A stretch of 64,000 nucleotides of DNA from Paulinella micropora (lineage: Eukaryota > Cercozoa > Imbricatea > Euglyphida). This document shows, in pieces, positions 32,501 to 43,000 of the stretch. The notes beneath the pieces were generated by a model. The model made no database searches. It saw only the letters and a list, made by a program, of their open reading frames with translations, and had not been told where the DNA came from. Each line of letters starts with the position of its first letter. Position 1 is the first letter of the stretch. The position numbers were made by a program, and so were the translations under genes. The stretch covers positions 751,585 through 815,584 of the forward strand of contig BJOX01000139.1 of assembly GCA_009731375.1 (NCBI GenBank), written 5' to 3'.

Positions 32501-35409
32501 TCGGGCATCGTTAACACCAGTCCTCCGTCTTTCGGGTCTTTGTAAATGAGATCTTTGAGCGCATGAAACGCTTGCAAAGCCTCTTCGTCCCACTTCTCAA
32601 AGTCTCCAAAATCTATCATTTTCTCCACTTTAGCCCGTGTTGCACCCCAATCGGGTATAAACTGGCTATAGTATTGCGCCATCGCAAGGAATGAGTGCAA
32701 TTCAGTGCGGTTCTTCGGTATCGGTCGATTCATAATCTCCTCCCTCTTCTCTTTGGATATCGAGACTCGATTATGGGAGATCTCGTACCCTAAGTATGTC
32801 ACACTCGTCTTGGCAAGTTGACACTTCTTTAGATTGCACTTCAGGCCAAAAGCTCCGATGCGCCTGAATATATCGGACAAATGATCGATATGCTCCTCCA
32901 TTGTGTTAGAGTATACGATAATGTCATCGATATAGCAAAATGCATATTCTCCCGCCTTCTGTCCCCGCCTTCTCATAAAGCCACCGTCAGACAAATCATC
33001 GTACTGACTGCTCAACATCTTCTGCATCGCCTTCTGGAAAAGTCCTGGGGCTTGCTTGAGGCCCATCGGAAGCACTTTCCATTGGTATATTTCCATACCC
33101 ACCACAAACGCCGTCAGCCATCTGGACTTTTCCTCCAGTGGTATCTGCCAGAAGCCATTCTTAAGGTCAATGACCGAATAGAATTTTGCATTCCGCAGTA
33201 CTCTCCTTCCTTCTTCTAATGTCGGGAGAGGATTTCTCTCTTCCTCCAGCACCTTGTTAACACGAGCATAGTTAACTGTCAGGCGCCATTCTCCTCCTGG
33301 CTTCGGCACTATTCTCGGTTGTGAGACTATTGAAGATGTTGATCTCTCAATAAAGTCCTCATTGAGCAGCTGTCTTGCTAGCTCCTCCGCTATCTTCGCC
33401 TCATGTATACTCAAATTCGCCCTTCGTGGTGCCGGTGACGGCTCCGCACCCGGTATTTTGTAAATAACCGCAGTGAAATCTTCAGGCTTGACACCACCTG
33501 CATGTGGAGGGTCAAAAATTTCCTTGTTCGCCTCTAATTTGGCTTTTAAAAGCTCCTTCTCCTTCTCCGTGCCTACTCCTTCTTCCAATATTTTCCGCGC
33601 CGCCTCTTGAAAATCTTCATCAGACATCTGCTTATGTTGCTTGAGGGGTTCTCTGTCCTCCTCCAAGCCTAAGTCCTCTTCCGAGACATCATCTAGGCCC
33701 GTCTTTTCATACGTGACCGTGTCCGGCTCATCATCTTTACCGAGCTCCACCAGCATGTCAATGAGTCTCGCGTATTGCAAAGGAGCTTTACGGGTGTAAA
33801 AACCATCAAAGCATGTGAATGCTTGCGGTATCAATTTCAACTTGTCGAGGTCTCTGAGCTTCCGCTTGTATGCACTGCTCTGCTCACGAGTTCCCATACG
33901 ACAAGCCACCACTAGCTGTTGCTTGCGAGAGGGTACCGGTATAGGATGATCAATAAGCCGGTCCCTTATTTCCTGCGCCCATATCGCCTTCTCATTATAT
34001 GGCAGGATAATAGTATACGGCTTATTATTTTCGAATAAAGTCCGTAAGCATTTCTTCACTTCAGACAGTGAACGCGGCCACGTGGGCTCGTCACCCCAGA
34101 AATCAGTAATAAAACTTTTAATAGTTTCTGGTGGAGTATCCGGGATTCGCCCCGTTCTCCTTGGTACAAACGCCTCCCTTTTTTCTTCTCCTACTTTCGC
34201 ATGGAAACAGTATCCGTTAGTAATATGGACATCTGTTCCTACTCCTTCCGCGAATCTCGCCAACGACGGGCTTCTTTGTGCGACACATATAATCTCCTCC
34301 TTTCGCTTCTCGATTAAGTCATCAATAGACTTTTTGTCCCAATGGCATGTCGGAACTGTGACAGTGCACACTTGGGATTCCCAATTGTCGGTCCAGGACA
34401 GTTCATCCGGTCTTACGACATGGGGGTGAACGTACACCTCAAGTGCCTCATGTGCGATGGCCATCTTTTTGTGATCCGTCGCTAGACTCAGCTCATAAGC
34501 CTCATAAGAGTCAGTAGCGTTGAAGGGATCAATATCGTTCTCTTCTCCTCTTTTTACTCCATATATCACTCGCCGTGCGGCGCAATCAATCACAGCCCCC
34601 ATCGTAGCCAATTGGTCATACGATAGTAATATTGACCCGTGGTAACCGGGGACGACATAGAGGTCCATACGGTATACTCGTGCGGATTTCAATTTAAAGG
34701 TCAGTGTGATGATTCCCGTGATATCCGTCCGGCTGCTCACTCCTTTGAGAGTGCCCGTTGACTTTTTCATATTTCCGTCCACCCAGTCCCGGTATCGATT
34801 AAAAAACTTCCTGCCGACAATATTAATATTCGCCATCGTATCATTACCAACTTTTAATATTGTCTTCAATGTTTCACAATAAAGTTCCGTATAACACAGA
34901 GCATCGGGCCTGTGTATATTGGCTGCGAGAACAAGAACTTTACGTTCCAAATTTTGGAGTCTTGTCTCTAAGTTTTTCAACTCCTCCTTCTTCTCCTCCT
35001 GCTTCACCTCATTAACATTTTTATTATTCTGCGGTACTGGTGCGTTTACTATTTGAGCGACATTGTCTTGTGGTACTTGAGTACACACATTGTCTTTTTG
35101 CTCGCCACCCGCCGCGACCGTAGACATTGAGTCTGTTCGTGGTTGTTTGCTTGGCCGAGGCGATACGTCTGCCATTGGCCTCCTCGCCTCCATCGCAAGT
35201 CTCGCCTTCCTATTTGCATCAGTTATCATTGGTAACCGTGCTGTATGAACGGGTATGAGACTACCTTGGGGCTGCAGTCTCTGTGTACCCACATCTTTGT
35301 TTTCACATAGAGGAAGCGTTGGCCCAGTCTGCACAACAGCATTAGAAAGCACTGTGACTTTAGGGTTAAACTTCACAGTCTTCTCCTTCCTCTCTTCTTC
35401 CCCCTCCAG
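29596..35409 (-). CDS. pol: Ty3/gypsy pol (protease, RT, RNase H, integrase), read through from gag
   Basis: Open for over 1,930 codons immediately after the gag TGA, with no ATG near the start, so it is probably made as Gag-Pol by readthrough. Residue numbers count from the GTG at 35376. A retropepsin-like domain lies at about 165-270, with NDTMAN (179-181) where D-T/S-G is expected and SILLSYDQLATMGAVID later. RT at about 650-880 has YIDD near 815. RNase H at about 900-1075 has VVDTDASKFAIGAVL and ends DSLSRL. Integrase has an H-H-C-C finger near 1282-1325 and the D, D, E residues in HIDHVG, CSDRGS and GKIERVH. A GPY/F-type segment (WKGPYQIME) is near 1595. The last ~250 residues match nothing I know. 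No chromodomain is evident. Confidence 0.92.
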   Translation of the reverse strand: MEGEEERKEKTVKFNPKVTVLSNAVVQTGPTLPLCENKDVGTQRLQPQGSLIPVHTARLPMITDANRKARLAMEARRPMADVSPRPSKQPRTDSMSTVAAGGEQKDNVCTQVPQDNVAQIVNAPVPQNNKNVNEVKQEEKKEELKNLETRLQNLERKVLVLAANIHRPDALCYTELYCETLKTILKVGNDTMANINIVGRKFFNRYRDWVDGNMKKSTGTLKGVSSRTDITGIITLTFKLKSARVYRMDLYVVPGYHGSILLSYDQLATMGAVIDCAARRVIYGVKRGEENDIDPFNATDSYEAYELSLATDHKKMAIAHEALEVYVHPHVVRPDELSWTDNWESQVCTVTVPTCHWDKKSIDDLIEKRKEEIICVAQRSPSLARFAEGVGTDVHITNGYCFHAKVGEEKREAFVPRRTGRIPDTPPETIKSFITDFWGDEPTWPRSLSEVKKCLRTLFENNKPYTIILPYNEKAIWAQEIRDRLIDHPIPVPSRKQQLVVACRMGTREQSSAYKRKLRDLDKLKLIPQAFTCFDGFYTRKAPLQYARLIDMLVELGKDDEPDTVTYEKTGLDDVSEEDLGLEEDREPLKQHKQMSDEDFQEAARKILEEGVGTEKEKELLKAKLEANKEIFDPPHAGGVKPEDFTAVIYKIPGAEPSPAPRRANLSIHEAKIAEELARQLLNEDFIERSTSSIVSQPRIVPKPGGEWRLTVNYARVNKVLEEERNPLPTLEEGRRVLRNAKFYSVIDLKNGFWQIPLEEKSRWLTAFVVGMEIYQWKVLPMGLKQAPGLFQKAMQKMLSSQYDDLSDGGFMRRRGQKAGEYAFCYIDDIIVYSNTMEEHIDHLSDIFRRIGAFGLKCNLKKCQLAKTSVTYLGYEISHNRVSISKEKREEIMNRPIPKNRTELHSFLAMAQYYSQFIPDWGATRAKVEKMIDFGDFEKWDEEALQAFHALKDLIYKDPKDGGLVLTMPDFTKQFVVDTDASKFAIGAVLQQEDEEKKLRPIMFISRKLCAAERNYCTRQREALAVVWALKRLREYLWGGPQFTVRTDHHNLLWLMNHEQTGRLARWQAFLSCFDFTMVHLPGKRNVVADSLSRLEFNSEVSALVSTVEMEDLSTDKVYEVSHIEAMEMASGVRYDRTGLRYSPQGPDHGICCELHTQEDAEWSYEVYENAKANIREEEETQEVYAEPPQERRSDLDDDPERIGVRLEDGTIHIASPTAWRQQQAQDPEFKELIQLYQNPDELRMTKAIKDQMKEMGWRDGLLWYKGLHGRYASQPDKWTLWVPESLRRFIFVAAHNCPLLAHPGRQRTHMFVARRFWWKKMKEEIDQAVDACIPCKIKKTPLEANFGLIGEFPLHAGMFEFIHIDHVGPFPESKEGYKYLLTAIDRAINYVWIIPVKDVTGKTTAEALIDRIISQIGVPRKICSDRGSDFNNEVIDKLSKYYGMKWQYVTAYNPRANGKIERVHRPLKASLKMYCTKKENQRAWVEAAPSFAFAMNCLPSTALGGSKSSISPYQLVYGREPDIPTSLLHPKDTWADADELFGMRLRVKMEAEQIVRAHREAERRKTDAEGVRQAHLDQIKFQVGDIVLLYHPQVPKGVSSKLFTHWKGPYQIMEQTGPLNYKIRGRGKVQIVNVRRLIKYDPFLLEDESVEEALKRMKDDFKEVPPIHKEAGIDQDDAYRAPIAEKEESEVDSKEKTDRISAVGTQSKSPREHSGKKEKITEAQLRRARNDLINDQPRKAMRSMRSKDVHQEEEGTDTDPNAGNVEIVHERWKEGDAIATIAWVKNVFYLMRPAEQHVADDTLSDLYLMRVVAVPRQMRVTRTLKISSAAKIVQPILQFWRSMDPVEDPKARHYLPVYKDAKSLETWDDTITPRDKDYTAWTIQTLPRGVLDVPFELSLGGIPNKIWDILEQSKFDLTFVGGPPPGKEIRARRRRQ

Positions 35410-38109
35410 TCATTCCACCACCTCGAAACGATTACCTTGAGTAGTGTCCGGGTAGGATGACGTATCGGTCTCCGAGGCAGTGTTGTAGGCCTGAGCTCGA
35501 CCGAAATTTGGGTTGGAGCTTGCCCACGAGCCTCCTCCTCCTCTGGGTGGGGGGGCTGGAGCTCGAACAGCTCTCCCTCCATAAGGGGTATATCCCCGAC
35601 CTCCTCCTCTTCCTCTCTGAGGGGTTCCCTGCCACCTCGAGGCTCCTCTCCATGTTCCTCGTCCTCGTCCTCCTCCTCCTCCTCCTCCTCCTCCTCCTCC
35701 TGCTCCTCCTCCTCCTTCTCGTCCTCTTTGAGAGGCCTTTAAGTTCTTTTGTCTCTCCCTTTCCTCCTTCTTCTCCTTCATCCTCTTCATGTAGGTAATG
35801 ATTGCCTCTCGTAACTCCTCATCATCACACATATTGGCATACCAACCTTCGTTCACAGCGGCAATCTGAAGCATATTGAAAAGGCCCGGTTCCTTGCCTT
35901 CCGTCCTGCTCAGAAAATTTGCCCTTGCTGTTGGGTTCTGCCTATCATGATTGAAAGAGCAGTCTCTGTTCTCCATCTGTGCCTTACACTGCAAGCCCGC
36001 GAACCACCTCCAACATGCGGTCTTCAGGTCTGGCTCTCTCTGTCTCTTCCAACCGGCAACTCTGTTTGTGTACGTGGCTTGTGCGCCAACAGGTACACCG
36101 CCTGCCTGTGCCGTATGTGCCTCCGTGAGCGAGTCCATGTTTGAGCATGCACTCATCACTTCTTGAAACAGTGCTGACGGAGCAACGCTTTGAACCGTAT
36201 TTTCGAACACGTGTGTCTCGAGGAAGTTCTTGGACTTCACTGAGCTAAACGTCGAGCATTGTTGTATGAGCTGAGTAAGCTTACTCGGGTTAACTGTGTG
36301 TAACGCCGAAAAGAAATAGAGGATGATCGACTTGCGGCCATAGAATAGCCCATAGGAGGAAACTACCTCCGTAAGGGTCGCCGCCAAGCCAACAGCACTC
36401 CTCAAACTCATCGCCACTGTCTCAAAGATTTCAAATCCTATGAGAGTACCAGTGCAGAGATGCTGGTATCCATGAGATTGAAAATATGAAATGAGTGTGG
36501 CCACCGCCAGTTCACACTGAGCGTCTAGGCCTGTTGCATTGTTTCTCTTAATCTCCTCCTTCTTTCTCAAAAACTTGTACTGTGTCAGATCAAATCCCTC
36601 CGAGACTAGAGATTGGTCAAAAACAGTAACAAGGGCCTCGTATTCCTGCGTTTCGTCGCAAGGAAAAGCCTTCATGCAGGCATTGATCTCTTTGAGCTTG
36701 CTCAAAAGCGAAGCATCAGAGTCTTTGTCTGAGCTCGTCTTGGCATATAGCATGAGACTTGCCACTCCTCCTTTCTTCCCCTTGAAGGCATTTATGATGT
36801 TCTGTCTGTCCTTCTTCTCCGTGTTTGTGACCACCACCGTAGTTGAGCCCGAGGGTGCAGGGGCTGGTGGGGCAGGAGCTGGTGGGGTCAAATATGTCGG
36901 AGGGTGTGTCTTTGCACCACTCACTTTTGCTTTCATTCTTTCCAGTCTCATCGTCTTCTCGAACTCCTCATTCTCTTTCGCCTTCTTCTTCTCAGATATC
37001 ACCAGCTTTTGAGCATGAGTGATAAAGGCCACCAATTCAGAAGCAGATCTGAGAAAATTATATTTCTCCACATATTGGTCAACACCTGCTTTGTTGGCGA
37101 CCGGTGGTGCGTTACTAAGTGATTTAAGGACAGAGTGATCCTTGGTAGGAATCCATCTCTTCCATGCCTCCTTGTGCAGTAACGCACCCATCAACAGTCT
37201 GATCTTGGTCAGAACTCTGTCGGTCTTCTCTAACTCATCAATCACAGGATGAGTTTCTCCTGCTGCCTTAATGCTTTTTTCCATCTCTGCCTTCCCCTCC
37301 TCCAAGGCCTTTATTTCCATTGTAAAAAAATGAAATATGCCACTCGAGTTTTTCGAACCCAGATTGGTCTTCATTTTTGTTACATCGACTGCCTCCTGAC
37401 CAGTCGCGAGGAATCTGGCCGTTGCTCTTGGGTTTGTGTACTGGAGGTAACCCTCACATCGTGGGCCGTATGTACGTTCCCAAATCAGGGTTTGAGTGTA
37501 CACCCCAAAGATAGCATCGAGTAATTCAAGGTGGGTGTGTGTGTCCCCAAACTTGATATGCTGTATCTTCTTTCTCTCTTCTGGATCAGAGACCAGTTTG
37601 CCGAGGAGCTGTGCTGTGTTTGATAATAGGATATAGACATCCTTTTTAGCACGACTTTTCTCTCTTCTTTGATCCTGAGGGATCCACACATAGGTATCCT
37701 TCTCTACCCCCATCTTGTTATCAAACTCTTTTTTAGTGAGGTCATAGTGGTCTTGCACCCACTGTTGTTCCTCCACTGTGATCTCCTCTCCATCACTATG
37801 AATCAAGTCGATCATTTTTCGTCCTCCTCCTCCCGTGTAGGCAGGTGGTAAGGGATTACCATATGCTCCTCCTCCTCCCGTCTCTTCTTGTTCAAATCCT
37901 CCTTCATCTTCGTCTCCTCCATATCTTCCTTCATCATCCCAGCCCTCTTCTACTCCTCCTCCTACTCCTTCATCTCCTCCTCCTCCTTCATTCAATCCTC
38001 CTCCTCCTCCTTCATTCAATCCTCTTCCTCCTCCTCCTCCTGCTTCTTCTTCTTCTCTTCTTTGATCTGCCTCCGAGAATTCACTCACTTCGGCGGTCTC
38101 TGTCGACAT
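35410..38109 (-). CDS. gag: Ty3/gypsy gag with CCCH-like finger and RGG-rich tail
   Basis: 899 residues, long for a Ty3 Gag. The N-terminus (1-85) is acidic and Gly-rich. The middle is helical, with a KKK...EEFEKTMRLERMKAK segment and a Pro/Ala linker near 405-425, and presumably forms the capsid. At about 697-720 is C-x8-C-x8-C-x3-H (CWRWFAGLQC...CSFNH), a CCCH-like finger in place of the usual CCHC knuckle. Residues about 800-870 are Gly/Arg-rich (RGRGTWRGASRWQG), which should bind RNA. The ATG at 38109 is the first in frame after the leader. It ends GTGGAA-TGA-CTG at 35412-35410, and pol continues in the same frame. Confidence 0.88.
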   Translation of the reverse strand: MSTETAEVSEFSEADQRREEEEAGGGGGRGLNEGGGGGLNEGGGGDEGVGGGVEEGWDDEGRYGGDEDEGGFEQEETGGGGAYGNPLPPAYTGGGGRKMIDLIHSDGEEITVEEQQWVQDHYDLTKKEFDNKMGVEKDTYVWIPQDQRREKSRAKKDVYILLSNTAQLLGKLVSDPEERKKIQHIKFGDTHTHLELLDAIFGVYTQTLIWERTYGPRCEGYLQYTNPRATARFLATGQEAVDVTKMKTNLGSKNSSGIFHFFTMEIKALEEGKAEMEKSIKAAGETHPVIDELEKTDRVLTKIRLLMGALLHKEAWKRWIPTKDHSVLKSLSNAPPVANKAGVDQYVEKYNFLRSASELVAFITHAQKLVISEKKKAKENEEFEKTMRLERMKAKVSGAKTHPPTYLTPPAPAPPAPAPSGSTTVVVTNTEKKDRQNIINAFKGKKGGVASLMLYAKTSSDKDSDASLLSKLKEINACMKAFPCDETQEYEALVTVFDQSLVSEGFDLTQYKFLRKKEEIKRNNATGLDAQCELAVATLISYFQSHGYQHLCTGTLIGFEIFETVAMSLRSAVGLAATLTEVVSSYGLFYGRKSIILYFFSALHTVNPSKLTQLIQQCSTFSSVKSKNFLETHVFENTVQSVAPSALFQEVMSACSNMDSLTEAHTAQAGGVPVGAQATYTNRVAGWKRQREPDLKTACWRWFAGLQCKAQMENRDCSFNHDRQNPTARANFLSRTEGKEPGLFNMLQIAAVNEGWYANMCDDEELREAIITYMKRMKEKKEERERQKNLKASQRGREGGGGAGGGGGGGGGGGRGRGTWRGASRWQGTPQRGRGGGRGYTPYGGRAVRAPAPPPRGGGGSWASSNPNFGRAQAYNTASETDTSSYPDTTQGNRFEVVE

Positions 38110-38895
38110 GATGTCGTAGTAGTGATCAACAGGAGGACAGTGTCAGCTCCTATGTTTGGTTTTTGTTCGTTTGTGTTCTGTTCCTCCTTCAGTCGATTGA
38201 CTAGTGAAGAGAGAAACTAATAGAGAGGGTAGGATAAGATTCCCTGTCCTCTATGAAACACTGTTTGTATGTTTGTTTTTGTTTGAGAAAAATAGTCTTT
38301 GAGACTTTCTCCGATTTCTTGTTCTCCTTACTCAGATTACTTTCTCCTCCTTCTTTTCTATATTGTATCTAGTATGAGGCACTTGGACCTACACACAGAT
38401 AGTAATAGAGAAGCTAGAAAAGCTCTCCTTGAGAAGTCGACAGTCGGTCGGATAGGTTCTCAGACCTACCTTTAGAAAACGATCAGAGATTTGCAAAAAT
38501 ACTCTGACGTATGTGTGAGATAATGCAGATAAATGCACAAACTAGAAGGGTAGAGTGTTGTGCTCCTGTCCCTATGCTTGTTTGTGTTTTGTGTGTGTTC
38601 CTTCACTCTTCTGTCCACCTCCTTCTTCTTGGTCTCTGTGTGAGAACAGCAAGAACGACAGAGAGTTTGTATCTGATGTCTCCTTGTGAGCACACAGATA
38701 CTGATTGGGCTAGAGGGTACGAGACACCTGCTTGAGACCAATCAAATTATTTGTTTTGTGAAAGAGTTATGAGGGAGCTGTGTTGGAGTATTTGTTTTCG
38801 TCTGACGTCCCCGTGTGAGACAGGTCAGTGAAAATTCACTCTGTTGCCTGTGTGGCAAAGCAGAAAGAAATCACCCTAGTGATGTGGACTCCAAA
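38110..38895 (-). other. Leader of Ty3 copy 1 with an 89-codon upstream ORF
   Basis: 787 nt between LTR and gag. An ORF at 38741-38472 is the same in copy 2 (45080-45349). It could act as an upstream ORF or be chance. Packaging signals would be expected here but cannot be read directly. Confidence 0.4.
38881..38893 (-). other. Candidate primer-binding site, Ty3 copy 1
   Basis: TGGAGTCCACATC starts 2 nt inside the 5' LTR. TGG would pair with a tRNA 3' CCA; I cannot assign the tRNA. Identical in copy 2 (44928-44940). Confidence 0.45.
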
Positions 38896-39132
38896 TGTAA
38901 TGCCCCCAACGATAGCTCGTAAAAAGTCGGTAATACAACCAAACACAGTCCTCAAGAATGAGAATGATGTCTCGTTGTATTAGCTCAGTGAAGCCAAAAA
39001 GGAAAACGGCAACAGACCAGGAATAAAATGGCATCAGGTCCAATCCGGACAAATAATACTGAAAAACAAGCTGGTGCACCTGTCACCAGGAAAAGGTATT
39101 TTTTACCGGCTATCCGGGGGGTGATGCCTACA
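38896..39132 (-). repeat. 5' LTR of Ty3 copy 1
   Basis: 237 bp, TG...CA, close to the three other LTR copies in the window. Confidence 0.92.
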
Positions 39133-39249
39133 AAATTAACAGTGTGCCACAGTATCCGACCATAGTATATAATAACTTTCAATTCGGTCCGAGCCGGTAC
39201 GGTATTCACATCATGGATCATAAGTTCTGCAGGATAATATGATCTTATT

Positions 39250-39545
39250 CCGACAATATTATTCAATTAGTATGTATTATATTATTAATAATCATCGAGT
39301 CAATACTATTCAAAACTATTCAATATTATGCTTCAATATTATTCAAGTCAATATTAATATTATTCAATTAGTGTTACTACTAATTCAATATTATTCATTG
39401 ATGATATTATGATTCAATATATATTAAAGTATTCAATATTATTCAATATTATCAATATTATTTAACGTGATTATTCAATATTATTTAACGTTATCCAAAT
39501 TATCAAACCTAATTATTGAATATCACTAATGTTGATCAACATTAC
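39250..39545. repeat. AT-rich ATTCAATATT repeats
   Basis: Dense TTCAATATTATTCAA motifs. A related AT-rich block lies on the other side of copy 1 (28100-28400). Confidence 0.8.
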
Positions 39546-39577
39546 TAATACTTAATAACGGTAGGCTGATGATGATG

Positions 39578-40337
39578 ATGAGAGAGAGAGAGAGAGCCTG
39601 AGAGAGCTGAGCGAGAGTGAGAGGCTGAGAGAGAGAGAGAGAGTGAGTGAGTGAAAGAGAGAGAGAGAGATAGAGAGAGAGATGGATAAGGGGAGAGAGG
39701 AGAGAGGGAAAGAGGGAGAAAGGGGAAAGACATATATACATGCATGCATACATACATACATACATGCATACATGCATACATGTATACATGTATACATACA
39801 TACATACATGCATACATGCATACATGCATAAATACATACATACATACATGAGTACTTGCATGCATGCCTGCATGCATGCATGCATGCATACATACATGCA
39901 TACATACATACATACATACATGCATGCATGCATATATACATACATACATACATACATACATACATGCATGCATGCATGCATGGATGCATGCATACATAAA
40001 TGTATACATACCTACATACATACATACATACATACATACGTACATACATACATACATACATATGTCATACATACATACACATACATACATACATACATAC
40101 ATACATGCATGCATGAGTACTGGCATGCATGGCTGCATGCATGCATGCATGCATACATACATTCATACTACATACATACATACACTACATACATACATAC
40201 ATACATACACACATACATACATATGTACATACATACATACATACATACATACATACATAACATACATAACATACATACATACATACATACATACATATGT
40301 ACATAACATACATACATACATACATACATACATGGAA

Positions 40338-40368
<31 letters not shown>

Positions 40369-40489
40369 GACAGACACACACATATACACACACGCACACA
40401 CACACAGACACACACACACACATAGGCAGACAGGCAGAGAGGCAGACAGTCAGACAGACAGACAGACACACACACACACAGACACACAG

Positions 40490-40526
<37 letters not shown>

Positions 40527-40680
40527 CAGACAGGTAGACAGACAGGCAGACAGACAGGCAGACAGACAGACAGCACAGACAGACGAGAGACAGAAAGACG
40601 GACAGACAGAGAGACAGACAGAAAGACAGAAAGACAGAGAGACACACAGTGACACACACACACACACCACACACACACAC
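39578..40680. repeat. (GA)n, (CATA)n/(TGCA)n, (CA)n and (CAGA)n arrays
   Basis: GA/GAGTGA to about 39730, CATACATA and GCATGCATG to 40332, then CA and CAGA to 40680. A ~35-bp unit with GCATGAGTACT occurs twice (about 39845 and 40109). Confidence 0.95.
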
Positions 40681-40857
40681 ACACATAATGATCCAAGAGT
40701 CTTGGTCTGGGTGTTTGCAGTTCCATCTCCCCACAGTTCCGCTCTGTTCTCTACTTTTCCCTTAATATCTCCCTCATTACTCTGCATTCTTTCGTCTTCC
40801 AATTCCTTCCTCCCTCTTCGATTTCTCCTTCCTCCCTTCCTTCCTCACTCCTACCCT

Positions 40858-40957
40858 TCTTCTTCTTCTTCTTCTTCTTCTTCTTCTTCTTCTTCTTCTT
40901 CTTCTTCTTCTCCTTCTTCTTCTTCTTCTTCTTCTTCTTCTTCTTCTTCTTCTTCTT

Positions 40958-40995
<38 letters not shown>

Positions 40996-41187
40996 TCTTC
41001 TTCTTCTTTCTTCTTTCTTCCTTCTTCCTTCTTCCTTCCTTCTTCCTTCTTCCTTCCTTCCTTCTTCCTTCCTTCCTTCCTTCCTTCCTTCCTTCCTTCT
41101 TCCTTCCTTCCTTCCTTCTTCCTTCTTCCTTCTTCTTCCTCCTCCTCCTTCTTCTTCTTCTTCTTCTTCTTCTTCTTCTTCTTCTTC
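40858..41187. repeat. (CTT)n/(CTA)n/(CTTC)n arrays
   Basis: Pure CTT, a CTA block at 40958-40991, then TTCC-type units. The poly-Ser frame is repeat-derived. Confidence 0.95.
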
Positions 41188-41398
41188 TTTAATGAAATCG
41201 AAAGCGAAATTGTACAGGAAGTAAAGTCAGAACTAAGTCATAAAATTCGTAGTCAGAATTATAATTCATGAAACTGAGTGAAAAGCCAACTCAAGATACT
41301 ACAAAATAATACAAGAATAGAAAATATGAATGAGAAAAGAGAAGTGGAAAAACGATATCAAAGGAAAGTATGAGGGGAGAAAGACAAGGGGGGGGGGG

Positions 41399-41408
41399 NN
41401 NNNNNNNN
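41399..41408. other. Assembly gap (10 N) in poly-G
   Basis: Flanked by G runs on both sides; true length unknown. Confidence 0.95.
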
Positions 41409-41513
41409 GGGGGGGGGAAAGTGAAATGAATACAAGAAATGAGAAAAGTAGAATATATGAGGGGAGAGGAAAAAATGAAAACTAAATATGATAAGAAATA
41501 AAGAAGTGAGAAA

Positions 41514-42110
<597 letters not shown>

Positions 42111-42350
42111 ATGTGTGTACGTACGTATATGCATGTATGTATGTATGTATGTATGTGTGTGTATGTATGTATGTATGTGTATGTATGTACGTATGTGTGT
42201 ATGAATGTATGCAATTCACTGAACTTCAGTGCATTTGCACTTGCTTTCTGTCTGTCTGTTTGTCTGTCTGTATGTATGTATGTATGTATGTATGTGTGTA
42301 TGTGTGTGTATATATGTATCTATGTGTGCGGTTATGTCTGTTTGTCTGTG

Positions 42351-42390
<40 letters not shown>

Positions 42391-42503
42391 TATGTATATA
42401 TGTATGTATGTGTATGTATGTACATATATATGTATGCGTATGTGTGTATGAATGTATGCAATTCACTGAACTTCAGTGCAGTTGCACTTGCTTTCTCTAT
42501 GTT

Positions 42504-42535
<32 letters not shown>

Positions 42536-42592
42536 TGTACTTGTGTATATGTACAATATATGTATGTATGCGGGTATGTCTGTGTGTCTGTC

Positions 42593-42625
<33 letters not shown>

Positions 42626-42695
42626 ATGTATGTATGTGTATTTGTGTTTATGTATGTATGTATGTATGTATGTATGTATGTATGTATATATATTT

Positions 42696-42744
<49 letters not shown>

Positions 42745-42823
42745 ATGTATGTATGTATGTATGTATGCATGCATGTATGTACGTACGTACGTACGTACGT
42801 ACGTATGTATGTATGTGTGTATG

Positions 42824-42854
<31 letters not shown>

Positions 42855-42969
42855 TTGTGTGCACGTGTGCACGTGTGTGTGTATGCGTGTATGTATGTAT
42901 GTATGTATGTATGTATGTATGTATGCTATGTATGTATGTATGTATGTATTCATGTATACGTGCGTATGC

Positions 42970-43000
<31 letters not shown>

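Larger units (their letters stand above)
28526..39132 (-). mobile_element. Ty3/gypsy LTR retrotransposon, copy 1 (apparently intact)
   Basis: 10,607 bp bounded by LTRs (38896-39132 and 28526-28758) with TG...CA ends and a 4-bp target duplication AAAT (28522-28525, 39133-39136). Minus-strand order: 5' LTR, candidate primer-binding site, 0.79-kb leader, gag (38109-35410), pol in the same frame (to 29596), 0.84-kb 3' region, purine tract GGGAGGGGG, 3' LTR. Domain order protease-RT-RNase H-integrase is that of Ty3/gypsy (Metaviridae). The coding frames are open throughout except the gag TGA, and the LTRs differ at about 8 places, so it is young and possibly able to move. Confidence 0.93.

Noticed and set aside
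33650-35400. Plus-strand ORFs antisense to Ty3 gag and pol
   Set aside because: They mirror the coding strand in both copies and show no domains.
40734-40802. Possible exon on the minus strand ([17 protein letters not shown]) before a TG array
   Set aside because: Composition is protein-like but no clear acceptor or neighbouring exon was found.
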